A DNA stretch of 64,000 bases from Nansenia antarctica. Its lineage: Eukaryota; Chordata; Actinopteri; Argentiniformes; Microstomatidae. Below, piece by piece: positions 21,945 through 31,202 of this stretch (the stretch's first letter is position 1; each line of letters starts with the position of its first letter). The translations under genes and the position numbers were made by a program. The notes below the pieces were generated by a model. That model did not search any database. It had not been told where the DNA came from and worked only from the letters and a program-made list of their open reading frames with translations. The DNA lies in contig OZ022339.1 in the NCBI GenBank assembly GCA_963989245.1, positions 16,084,488 through 16,148,487 of the forward strand, in the 5' to 3' direction.

Positions 21945-22545
21945 ATAGACTAGACTAGACTAGACTAGACTAGACTACTAGACCACAGCTAGGTCATACA
22001 GGACTAGACTAGACTAGACTACTAGACCACAGCTAGGTCATACAGGACTAGACTAGACCACAGCTAGGCCATACAGGACTAGACTAGACCACAGCTAGGT
22101 CATACAGGACTAGACTAGACCACAGCTAGGTCATAGACTAGACTAGACTAGACCACAGATAGGTCATAGATTAATTAGACTAGACTAGACTAGACTACAG
22201 CTAGGTCATAGGGGACTAGACTAGACCACAGCTAGGTCATACAGGACTAGAGTAGACTACAGCTAGGTCATATATTAGACTAGACTAGACTAGACTAGAC
22301 TAGACTAGACTAGACTAGACTAGACCACAGCTAGGTCATACAGGACTAGACTAGACCACAGCTAGGTCATACAGGACTAGACTAGATTACAGCTAGGTCA
22401 TAGACTAGACTAGACTAGACCACAGCTAGGTCATACAGGACTAGACTAGACTAGACTAGACCACAGCTAGGTCATACAGGACTAGACTAGACTGGACCAC
22501 AGCTAGGTCATACAGGACAAGACTAGACCACAGCTAGGTCCATAC
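21945..22545 (+). repeat. 31-bp minisatellite with embedded (GACTA)n
   Basis: Unit GACCACAGCTAGGTCATACAG plus GACTAGACTA, about 31 bp, with pure GACTA pentamer expansions between units. It ends about 175 bp from the donor site of the kcnma1 exon, within intron 2. Confidence 0.9.
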
Positions 22546-22721
22546 AGCCATGAGGACTGGACTGGGTTAGATCATCGTTGGGGACAAATATAGTGACATA
22601 GAGTCATTAGCACCAAAGGCAAAAGGGTTGGGCTACCCCGACACAATGTCCAAAGGCTTTGAGTTTGAGATCCAGGCCTTCAATCTGAAGTCGAAGTGAT
22701 GAGGTCGTCACGGAGACTTAC

Positions 22722-22892
22722 CAGGACACGACCGGTGAGCGTCTGGGCCGATATCATCACCCCGGCCCAGTCTTTCACAGAGGTCATCCAGCCCACCTCG
22801 CTGGCCTGGACCACCTCCTCCTTCTCATCGGGACCCTTGATGGTCCCGTCGGCGTTAAAACTGTTAGCAGGGTTGTTCACCTTCTGGGCCTC
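22722..22892 (-). CDS. kcnma1: kcnma1 internal exon (BK channel alpha, S0-S1 linker)
   Basis: This 171-bp reverse-strand exon encodes 57 residues in frame. It begins EAQKVNNPANSF, continues DGTIKGPDEKEE, and ends in the near-invariant run SEVGWMTSVKDWAGVMISAQ then TLTGRVL. It matches the cytoplasmic linker between helices S0 and S1 of the large-conductance calcium- and voltage-activated potassium channel (Slo1/BK), just before S1. The Asp of KDWAG corresponds to Asp99 of the mammalian protein, which helps bind the modulatory Mg2+ in the voltage sensor. The acceptor TTGCAG lies at 22893-22898 and the donor GTAAGT at 22716-22721, both consensus, and both splice phases are 0. The N-terminal part of the linker varies among vertebrates and differs here from mammals, as expected for a fish. 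The preceding exon (S0, palmitoylated Cys) and following exon (S1) are not in the window. Which duplicate (a or b) cannot be decided. Confidence 0.93.
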
Positions 22893-22971
22893 CTGCAACA
22901 AACACACAGAGGAGAGGGAGACCGATGAGGATGTGGTCAGACACACACTTAAAGCAATTATGACAGCTTCA

Positions 22972-23137
22972 GGAAGAGAGGGAGAGGGGGGGAGAGAGAG
23001 AGAGAGAGGGAGAGGGGGAAAGAGAGAGAGAGGGAGAGAGAGACAGAGAGAGGGAGAGGGGGAGAGAGAGAGAGAGAGGGAGAGAGAGAGGGAGAGGGGG
23101 AGAGAGAGAGCGAGAGAGAGGGAGAGAGAGAGACAGA

Positions 23138-23169
<32 letters not shown>

Positions 23170-23372
23170 CAGAGAGAGAGAGACAGAGAGAGAGACAGAG
23201 AGAGAGGGAGAGGTGGAGAAAGAGAGAGGGAGACAGAGAGAGAGAGGGAGAGGTGGAGAAAGAGAGAGGGAGACAGAGAGAGAGAGAGAGGGAGAGAGAG
23301 AGAGGGAGAGAGAGAGAGAGAGACAGAGAGGGAGAGAGAGAGAGAGAGGGAGAGAGAGAGAGAGAGAGAGAT
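22972..23372 (-). repeat. 400-bp (GA)n tract; CU-rich in the kcnma1 transcript
   Basis: GA repeat with GGGA and ACAG interruptions on the plus strand. Because the exon is on the minus strand, its pre-mRNA reads as a long UC tract ending 79 nt upstream of the acceptor. PTB-type proteins bind such tracts near 3' splice sites; a role here is inference. Confidence 0.9.
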
Positions 23373-23620
23373 TGGAGACTGACATCAAAGCAGATTGTTC
23401 CCATACAGGGGTTTATTAACATAGTGTCATAATGTGCAATTGAACGAAAACTGTGTAGGACAGCATATATACGACATGTGGAATAGAGAACGGTGTGTAG
23501 GCAGCCAGTCCCCTAGGACGCCTGTGACTCACAACCACAAGGAATTATGGGATATCAGGATCACAGCCACCCAATTGCAAAACACTTCACTGTCAGGTGG
23601 GAGGCTCGGAAGAGTGTAAA
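23373..23620. other. No recognised feature
   Basis: Unique stretch, presumably kcnma1 intron 1. Confidence 0.4.
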
Positions 23621-23634
23621 ATGTGTGTGTGTGC

Positions 23635-23706
<72 letters not shown>

Positions 23707-23735
23707 GAGAGATAGAGAGTGTGAGAGAGAGCGTT
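23621..23735 (+). repeat. (GT)n followed by (GA)n
   Basis: GT at 23621-23651 switching to GA at 23652-23735. Confidence 0.9.
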
Positions 23736-23839
23736 TGTCTGGCGATGGGAGAGAATCTCTCTTGAGGTAAAGATAGACACACTCTCCTTACTATCACGCC
23801 ATGATGTTTTCTGCCAAAAGTACATGTGCCATATGTTGA

Positions 23840-23847
23840 GTGTGTGC

Positions 23848-23902
<55 letters not shown>
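23840..23902 (+). repeat. (GT)n microsatellite
   Basis: About 30 GT units with a few GC changes. Confidence 0.9.
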
Positions 23903-23903
<1 letters not shown>

Positions 23904-23988
23904 CTGTTGCCCTTTGCACACATGGGTCTGTCCTTCTCAGGGTAGTAAGATTGATGTTCACACGCAGCCTCCTCATCCCCCCCTCTTG

Positions 23989-24134
23989 GCTGCGTTCGGT
24001 TCATAAACTCGCTCTCATCAGCACTCATGCAATGCCCTCTCTCTCGTCCAATCAAATGACTTTGGTCCCTTTATGACGTCGAACCCCAGTGTGCGCTCCG
24101 GCGCTCTCAGAGCGAATTTACGAACGCAGCAGCC
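23989..24134. mobile_element. Short hAT-like MITE
   Basis: Left GGCTGCGTTCGG...TAAACTCGCTCT and right AGAGCGAATTTACGAACGCA then GCAGCC are inverted copies over about 25 bp with small gaps. The form resembles short hAT-type elements of vertebrates. No clear target duplication. Confidence 0.6.
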
Positions 24135-24180
24135 CTTGTGTCTGAGTGAACACACGGCGATGGGTTGACTTGGCAGGGCT

Positions 24181-24487
24181 ATTCGGTTGTTAAGTCGTGA
24201 CGTGTTTCCGGGTCCAAAGTTGGCTGAGGCGCTGTCTTCGAAATGCCTCAGTAATAATAACAATTCATTATATTTATATAGGCTTTTCCGAGGCTCAAAG
24301 ACGCTGACAAATATGGGAAAAACGGGAAAGTGCTGTGTCCCTTGTTGTATGAATAGATCCGAGTCTAAAAAACGATTGAACTGTTATTCTACCGCTGTAG
24401 TACACTGGTACTATGGTGCAGGGAATTTCTGGTTTGGACCCGGAAATTGCTAAACGTCACGTTTGACGTCAGACTTAACAACCGAAT
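24181..24487 (+). mobile_element. TIR element with a possible THAP-like coding start
   Basis: Perfect 16-bp inverted ends ATTCGGTTGTTAAGTC, followed by inner blocks with GTGACGT and TTTCCGGGTCCAAA on both sides. Inside, from 24313, a frame begins MGKTGKCCVPCCMNRSESKK. Its Cys spacing and NRS motif recall the start of THAP zinc fingers, which occur in P-element and Kolobok transposases. The frame soon loses similarity. An L2-like LINE tail (24248-24305) is embedded, and the first residues may derive from that tail rather than from a transposase. No target duplication was recognised. Confidence 0.5.
24248..24305 (-). mobile_element. LINE 3' tail nested in the TIR element
   Basis: AATAATAACAATTC, TATATTTATATAGGC and CCGAGGCTCAAAGACGCTGA. 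Reverse complement of the tail at 42039-42124. Confidence 0.6.
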
Positions 24488-24619
24488 GGTACTGTACAGC
24501 TCCCTGGACATCCATCTCTCTAAGTGTTCTTATAGAAGAAAAAACTATAATACAAAACAAATACAAACAAAAGATAATACTGACGTAGTAGGGGACTCAT
24601 TGCAATCATTGCATCCCCC

Positions 24620-24805
24620 ACCCCCAAACACAGACACACACACACCCTCGCACGCATGCTCGCACACACACGCACGCACGCAAAGACCGCACGCACGCAC
24701 GCACACAGACACACACTCACGCACGCACGCACTCACACACTCACTCACTCACACACTCACTCACACACTCACACACTCACACACACACACACACACACAC
24801 ACACA
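24620..24805 (+). repeat. (CA)n / (CACG)n / (CACT)n compound repeat
   Basis: CACACGCACG units passing into CACTCACA units and then pure CA. Confidence 0.85.
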
Positions 24806-25186
24806 AAGCCTGAGTGTGAGTCACCACGTTATGTGTGTCACCGCCTAGTCCCATAAACCTTGGGTGCAGTCCCGCTCCTAGCGAATGGCGTCGCAGAGAA
24901 TCCCTCGCACTCCAATAACTCTGACCTCTCGACAGAGGCCGTCTCTCCCTCACAGAGGAGGCCGGCTCGTGTTACCCAGTCGGTTGTTTCCTTTCTTTTT
25001 TCTATTCTGACCCATTTTCACATTCGCTGTGTCTGTCTGACAGGTCGTCATCGTACGAGTGTCCCTTTCTAGTCTTGTGTTTTGGAATGAATTCAGACGC
25101 ACTGGGAGAAGTATTCGGGGGGGGGTTTCGGTTCGTTGACACTTCGATTGAGCTGAAAATAGACGTTTTGTTTGGGTTTACGCCCC
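24806..25186. other. No recognised feature
   Basis: Unique stretch; poly-G run at about 25118. Confidence 0.4.
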
Positions 25187-25312
25187 TCTATACCTTTAGA
25201 GTATATATCTACCTCACCTGACATATACCATTAGAGTATATATCTACCTCATCTGACCCCCGTCTATACCATTAGAGTATATATCTACCTCATATGACAC
25301 CCTCTATACCAT
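25187..25312 (+). repeat. 36-41 bp tandem repeat, about 3.5 copies
   Basis: Unit TATACCATTAGAGTATATAT then CTACCTCATCTGAC, with length changes between copies. Confidence 0.85.
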
Positions 25313-26610
25313 TAGTAAAGTAGAGTAGTAGAGATCTAACTCCAGGAGCTGTGAGGCTGGAGAGGAGCAGAGTCAGACCACTAGTAACATCAACATTTAC
25401 ATTTAACCTAAGTACATTTGTCTAAAGTAAGTGAACCCACTATACTTCACAGTCATCGCAAGTAAGACTTTCTATGAGAATAAATGGCATGAACAGTCAC
25501 AATGCTAAAGAAAAGATTTGACCTAAAAGATTTTGGGGGGATTTTCTTTTATTGTGCAGATTCAGGCACCGTACTAGGTGGTATGTTGGGAAAGTGCAGA
25601 AAAGGTGGAGAGTTGTGAGGAGGAGGAGGAGCTCTGGGATAACCTACAGTGAATCATGTCTGCTGCTACACATACAGTACCAGTCGACAACACAAAACCA
25701 CTAAATACCATAGTGCCTTAACATTATATATACGGTTCCATTTGACAGTAGCAGCAGACCAATTCACAACATGAGTCTGCACACTATACCACACCAACAA
25801 CAATACACCCTCACACCACCCCAGACCACAGGAGTAACCAGTACCATCACACACACACACCAGAAGAACACCCCAGACCACAGGACGTTAGCCTCATAGC
25901 ATAATTGCCTAAGTCATGCTTCACTTGTGTTCAGCCGAGCCATCTTTGTATGTAGTGTCAAAAACCCCTATGTCAAAGAGACGACTTGGGCAGATAGTGA
26001 TTTTGGAATGTAACAAGCATTCTAATAGGCTAATGGCATAGAGGCAATAATGCACAGTGAATCAGCAGTGTTAGGAGAGTAGAGTTAGGCAGATATCTCA
26101 ATTTGGCCAAAATATGACTTAGGCAATTATGCTATGAGGCTAACCTAGAGTACCTAGAGAACCTAGAGGCCTTTTTTTAGAGAATATAAACATCACAGCT
26201 GCAGTGCAAGTATGTCTGCCTGCCTGACAGCAGCAGTAACAGATGAGCAGGAGAGCAGAGCAGTGTGTCTGTTTAGAGAGGATTGTCCAGTGAAATTGGA
26301 TTATACGTCTTAACCATACGGCATGGACACAGCTGCCATTTTCCTAATTCGATTCCCCCCGATATAACAATGCCAATAAACTACTCCTAAAAGGCCTGAC
26401 TTAGTCTGCAGATCATTATCTGCTGCCGCAGTGGAAACGTAGTTATTATTAATGTTTTAGACATGTCGTTAGCGGTGAGAGCTGTCTTAACAGAGAGACA
26501 TGGACTGATATGAATGTGTATGGAATGGATTATATGCATATGAGGGAGTCTCTGAGTGTTTGAAGGAGAAACTGCAGAAAACATTTATTTGGTGGTTCAT
26601 GTTTATGATA
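25313..26610. other. Long unique stretch, no gene
   Basis: A weak SINE-tail-like patch (CATTTACATTTAACC, about 25393) is the only transposon trace. No exon-like frame with splice sites was found. Confidence 0.4.
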
Positions 26611-26616
26611 TGTGAT

Positions 26617-26668
<52 letters not shown>

Positions 26669-26755
26669 AGTCTGTCTGTCTCTTTAGGTCCCAACCCAAC
26701 CTTCCTGTCCTGACATAGCCAGGATGCTTCAGCCAGTCACATGGAGCAAATACTA

Positions 26756-26792
<37 letters not shown>

Positions 26793-26814
26793 AACTGCAC
26801 ATAGGCCAAATACC

Positions 26815-26874
<60 letters not shown>

Positions 26875-26891
26875 CGTGCGTGCGTGTGTGG
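26611..26891 (+). repeat. Three (GT)n microsatellites
   Basis: GT at 26617-26668, 26758-26789 and 26821-26888. The spacer between the last two carries the sequence shared, inverted, with 19081-19104. Confidence 0.9.
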
Positions 26892-27235
26892 CTGTCACTG
26901 TGGTAACATGTGCTGGGTAACATGTGACCAGGGATAAATCTTGGGGAGTGGTGTCTCCGTGTCTACCATGTGGAGGTAGACAAGACTCCTACCACCACAC
27001 AGGACATACACTAGAACATCACACCCCACAACTATGTCACCTAAGTCACGTCCAGGGGGGAAACAGGGTTACAGGGGCATGCATGTGTTAGAGGGGGGGG
27101 GGGGGGGGGGGACACAGGAATAATAGAGGGGGGGTTCAAACTGATGGTTCAACAGATTCCGACAGGACAGTGTAAACAAGAGAGTGTTCCGACGTCATCC
27201 GCACGGCTGGAAAGCAGTCCGACTGACTGGGGGGG
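26892..27235. other. Unique stretch with poly-G runs
   Basis: An 18-bp G run at about 27094-27111, and another at 27230-27243. No gene. Confidence 0.5.
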
Positions 27236-27243
27236 GGGGGGGG

Positions 27244-27670
27244 TCTTATAAAGCGCTTTACAACGGCCTCTCATTCACCCATTCACACACCACTGGCGGC
27301 AAGCTACCACGCAAGGAGCCGGCCTGCTCATTGGAGCAGTGTTGTTATGTATATAGCCAATAACATCTATAATTCCCAATAAAGAATGGAGGCAGAGGCG
27401 GCGAAACACTTTGATATATATCCGTAGCTTTACTGACCAAACCGCAGGTATACAGGCATGGTATCACTTCCGCATTCCTGACAGGGCAACACTCGTTATC
27501 TATACCGCTTTTCATCATTCCAACTACAGTGGTCCACATAGCTAAAAATAACACTTCAATACATAACAAGTGTCTTGCCCAAGGATACTTCGACATGTGG
27601 CCAGCCACGGCTCGAACCACCGATCTGCCGACCTTGCGATCATTAGACGCCGGCTCTACCTCCTGCGCAA
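27244..27670. mobile_element. Interspersed teleost repeat, split by a solo LTR
   Basis: AAAGCGCTTTACAACGGCC, CTCATTCACCCATTCACAC and GGAGCAGTGTTG are followed, after the LTR, by AGTGTCTTGCCCAAGGATAC and CTCGAACCACCGATCTGCCG. I recall this order of blocks from a very common fish repeat, class uncertain. Confidence 0.6.
27343..27568. mobile_element. Solo LTR with 5-bp target duplication
   Basis: A 226-bp unit starting TGTTATGTAT and ending ATACATAACA (TG...CA with 10-bp inverted ends), flanked by AGTGT at 27338-27342 and 27569-27573. TG/CA termini with a 5-bp duplication fit an LTR of a Gypsy, BEL or ERV-type retroelement. No internal region remains. The orientation is not certain. Confidence 0.75.
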
Positions 27671-28423
27671 ACAGCCGCCCCCGAATACAGGGGATAGTGC
27701 ACACACATGCACACACACGTGCACACACACATGCACACGGACAGCCTCACTATTGATAGTGTGATTAATGAATCATTCATTCAGTCTCATGACTTTTTCC
27801 CACTTTCAAATGCAAAGATTCATCTTTCCATATGTGACATATGGGAGATGTTCAAAGCAAGGACTAGTGTGTGGTTATGCGTCATGTTCATGTCAGGGAG
27901 TGTACATCAGGCCGCTTCACGCTACGGAAACAGGAGAGGGACATTAAGCATCGAGAACCATCAGTTCTCAAGGCTTACTTACTTACTTAACTTACATGTG
28001 TTTTTAGCATGTCAATGTTCTATCAGCCTGTTGGGATGTGCTAAACATGCAGTAGGATGTTACATAGCAACACAGCGTTTGCAAATGCGTGTTTTGATTC
28101 AGAGCGATTTTTCTCGGATTTTCCACTTGAGGTGGACCGACATTCAAAGAGGCATATCGTCGTCAACTATTTTCTGATTTTCAATGTATTTTCCAATGTA
28201 CATCATTTGAAAGCTTACAATTTGCACTTTCGTGATCTGTAAAAAAACAGAAAAATGACCTTTGCCGACTTCAGGACCAAAACACCAGATCCTGTCACAT
28301 ACACTTACACATGTCACATACTATTGATCACTGAACCACCATTTACCACGCCCATAGTGAATCACACACCTCTATAATATGAATATGATAGAAGAAGATG
28401 AAGAAGAACACCAGAGACAGACT

Positions 28424-28424
<1 letters not shown>
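27671..28424. other. Unique stretch with short (CA)n
   Basis: CACACATG repeats at about 27700-27738. Otherwise no feature; the open frames have no recognisable domain. Confidence 0.4.
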
Positions 28425-28475
<51 letters not shown>

Positions 28476-28716
28476 GTGAGAGAAACAGATAGAGCGAGAA
28501 AGAGAGACAGCGAGTGAATGAATGAGAGAGAGACAGACAAAGAGAGACAAAAAGAGAGAGACAGTAACTGTATGAGTGAGTGAGTGTGTGAGTGAGTGAG
28601 TGAGTGAGTGAGTGAGTGAATGAGTGAGAGAGAGAGAGAGAGTGAGAGAGAGAGAGAGACACAGAGACAGAGGCAGGCAGAGAGAGAAAGAGAGAGAGAG
28701 ACACAGAGACAGAGGC

Positions 28717-28777
<61 letters not shown>

Positions 28778-28798
28778 CAGAGAGGGAAAGACACACAC
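28425..28798 (+). repeat. (GACA)n, (GTGA)n and (GA)n compound array
   Basis: GACA at 28430-28473, GTGA at about 28574-28625 and GA at 28626-28790, including a duplicated GACACAGAGACAGAGGCAGG segment. Confidence 0.9.
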
Positions 28799-29035
28799 CC
28801 ATGTGACTGTGCTGATCTAACAGGACTTCGCTTTAGCGCAGCTGTTCCTTCGGCTTTGGTCCGCATCGCTGGGGAAAACTCTATTCCAGTGTGAGGGGCT
28901 ATTTATAGACTCACCCAGGGAGAGGCGGAACGAGTGAATCTCATAACACGCTCCGTTCCCCTTGTTTGCTATTTTAATGCCGGTACAGTTACCCAATGTC
29001 CCAGGGTTACAGGCATACACTGGGTCAGGGGAAGG

Positions 29036-29287
29036 AGAAGATAGGAGGGGAGGGGAAGAGAGGAGAGGAGGGGAGGGAAGGAGAGGAGAGGAGAGGGGAG
29101 GGGAGGAGAGGAGAGGAGAGGGGAGGAGAGGGGAGGAGAGGAGAGGAGAGGGGAGGGGAGGGGAGGACAGGGGAGGGGAGGAGAGTAGAGGGGAGGGGAG
29201 GGGAGGGGAGGGGAGGGGAGGACAGGGGAGGGGAGGAGAGGAGAGGAGAGGAAAGAAGAGGAGAGGAGAGGAGAAGAGAGGAGAAGG
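29036..29287 (+). repeat. (GGAGAGG)n purine tract
   Basis: About 250 bp of GGGGAGGAGA-type repeats. The Arg/Gly/Glu-rich frames are compositional. Confidence 0.9.
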
Positions 29288-29489
29288 GACTAATAGTCCA
29301 CAAACTCCCAGAATGCATTGTGTTTCAGAAAATCACTTACTCCACGGTATGCCAGGCCTACAGTACCATGGTGATACAATGGGGTGAAATGTTAGTTCTC
29401 CATCAGTTGACTCAGGTCGACCCCTTAGGCCACGCACTCTTGTGTACTTGTGTACTGAAGACCCCTATTCAATCATGCCTGGTACAAGC

Positions 29490-29560
29490 ATTTACTTTTT
29501 ATTCAGCAGACGCCTTCATCCAAAAGCCACTTAGAACAAATACATTTGTCTAAGTAAGTG
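29490..29560 (-). mobile_element. SINE/LINE tail fragment, reverse strand
   Basis: TTCAGCAGACGCCTTCATCC then AAAAGCCACTTAGAAC. Reverse complement of the AAGTCGCTTTGGATAAA-type tail of HpaI-like SINEs. Confidence 0.5.
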
Positions 29561-30009
29561 GATCATCTATCCATCGGTCACAGCCAGACAAAGTCATCTC
29601 TGCATAAGCCAGCGACGCTTGATAGTCCCGCATATCATCTGTCCCAATAAAGATTCAGCACGACATTCGAGGACGATTTTTCAAAGAATGCGTTAAGCCG
29701 AGTTTCAACGACTTTCACATCGTGAGCACCTGTTAACTCACTGAGACACGAGACCTCGTCATGAGAAGACGAGAAGGTCTGTAGCTTGCCTGTGTGTACA
29801 CACGGTTCTTTGTAATTGTTGAAACCATGTTTGCGTGACGATAATTCCTTAGGTTATTATTACAATTTGCTATACTTATCCCACTCGTTGGCTACGGCTA
29901 GCTCTTGGACTGTCTCCGGACAACAACAGGTTCTGAGTAGCTTCTACTTCTGTTAATGTCTTATGATGAACCTAGTCATGCCCAGCTGTCAATAACAGTG
30001 TCAGTGGTG
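29561..30009. other. Unique stretch left of the composite element
   Basis: No gene or repeat recognised. Confidence 0.4.
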
Positions 30010-30097
30010 CCCAGTGAGCAATTTTACGTTGATTAGACGTCTAAACAACGTCTAAATTGCCCGTAGACGTCTAGGCGAAATCGAGGCTAAATATCCG

Positions 30098-30230
30098 CCA
30101 AATTGGAAATTTAAAAAACGTCTATGTTTAGACGTTGAAATGCCGTTGAAACATAGACGTTGTTTCCCTGTCTATGTTTCAACGGCATTTCACCGTCTAA
30201 ACATAGACGTTGTTTCAATTTCCAATTTGG
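30098..30230. repeat. Long hairpin, 61-bp arms with 11-bp loop
   Basis: The arms at 30098-30158 and 30170-30230 are inverted copies with three mismatches by eye. Each contains CGTCTATGTTTAGACG and ATGCCGTTGAAACATAGAC. A third partial copy of the arm (about 30236-30262) abuts the U2 3' end. Confidence 0.9.
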
Positions 30231-30267
30231 CCTATATTTAGACCTTGAAATGCCGTTGAAATATTAT

Positions 30268-30443
30268 GTTCCTGGAGGTACTGCAATACCAGGTCGATGC
30301 GTGGTGTGGACGGAGCTAGCCCCTATTCCATCTCCCTGCTCCAAAAAACAATTTAATATAACGTCCCCGGGTAGGGGACGTATCAGATATTAAACTGATA
30401 AGAACAGATACACTTGATCTTAGCCAAAAGGCCGAGAAGCGAT
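30268..30443 (-). ncRNA. U2 snRNA copy, probable pseudogene
   Basis: Reverse-strand sequence matches vertebrate U2 spliceosomal RNA from the first base (ATCGCTTCTCGGCCTTTTGG) to CAGTACCTCCAGGAAC, about 176 of the usual 188 nt. Stem-loop IIa can still pair (GTCCCC with GGGGAC). Three faults are visible. The branch-site recognition sequence GTAGTA is reduced to GTA by a 3-nt deletion (AAGTGTATCTG). The Sm-site region reads TTGTTTTTTGG instead of GGATTTTTGG. The last 10-12 nt are replaced by element sequence, with no clear 3' box. U2 pairs with the intron branch site, so the deletion alone should prevent normal function. Unlike a processed copy, it retains upstream promoter sequence. Confidence 0.93.
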
Positions 30444-30481
30444 ACCCGCGATGGTTTCGAGGGAGGGTAGTCATTCTCTGG

Positions 30482-30505
30482 CACGTCAATGTAGGTCACG
30501 GTTTA
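30482..30505 (-). promoter_or_regulatory. PSE-like snRNA promoter block
   Basis: The reverse strand reads TAAACCGTGACC then TACATTGACGTG at -62 to -39 from the U2 start. Position and ACCGTGAC core fit the proximal sequence element of vertebrate snRNA genes (bound by SNAPc). No exact octamer of a distal element was found near -220. Confidence 0.55.
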
Positions 30506-30846
30506 ACCACAACAATAGTTTCTATAGGCATTCCACTATATAATAATAATGGTATTAGCGGAATAGTGTTTTAACAATAATAATGTAGTGCCAATGTACA
30601 AAACATCCCAAAAATACTACTTTTCACTGTTCCAACCGGGAAATTCAATACGTCCCATGGTCACGTGGTAACCCGTCTCCAATCGTAGCGAAAGAAAGCA
30701 TTTGTTAACCAAAATTACATTAACCGCAAACTGGAAATAATAACCAACCGGTTACATGTAGCAAAACGTAATGCGATTATTATGTGACGTTTTTTGTATT
30801 TAAGAAAGCACATTTTAACGATATTTCCTTTTAACGATCAGTTTCT

Positions 30847-31050
30847 ATGGACCTCTTTGAATTAAAAGAAAAGGACAAAGAAGAATATGCCTGTAAGCAA
30901 TGCGTTTGTATTTTTAAAATATAACTGGTCTTTCCTCTCATTCTGTGCTACTTGTTCCTGTTTAAAGTTGTTCATGTGCTTTGATCTTTGTTTGAAAAGC
31001 CACTGATGACTCTACAATGATAGACTCTCCTCTGCAGTCATCAACACCAG
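30847..31050 (+). other. Possible pair of spliced mini-exons
   Basis: An ATG at 30847 opens MDLFELKEKDKEEYA and meets a donor-like GTAAGC at 30893. A segment at 31000-31050, after AAAAG, would join in phase and read TDDSTMIDSPLQSSTP before GTACTA. The joined frame is open but very short. It could be the 5' end of a lost transposase or captured gene; no homologue is recognised, and chance is not excluded. Confidence 0.25.
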
Positions 31051-31202
31051 GTACTATGACTATTTTTCGATATAATCTCAATTCAGTTCATGTAGTGTGT
31101 TGCCGATTTGTCTTCCCAGCCTCATAGTCATAGAGTAGAGAGTAAGGACAATAGAATGGGTTTAATAACGGTTTTAATGCATTTGAGATAAGTAGAAAAT
31201 AT

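Noticed and set aside
1..22721. kcnma1 exon encoding S1 in the left part of the window
   Set aside because: I looked for the conserved S1 and following residues on the minus strand and found none; it probably lies beyond base 1.
24190..24478. TTAA at both ends of the THAP-like element read as a target duplication
   Set aside because: The inverted repeat extends six or more bases outside TTAA, so TTAA is part of the terminus.
28996..29553. 185-codon Arg/Gly/Glu-rich frame
   Set aside because: Mostly a GGAGAGG repeat.
30160..30393. 77-codon frame across the U2 region
   Set aside because: It runs antisense through U2 and the hairpin; coincidental.
30268..30443. Functional U2 gene
   Set aside because: Branch-site recognition deletion, altered Sm region and missing 3' end argue against normal function.
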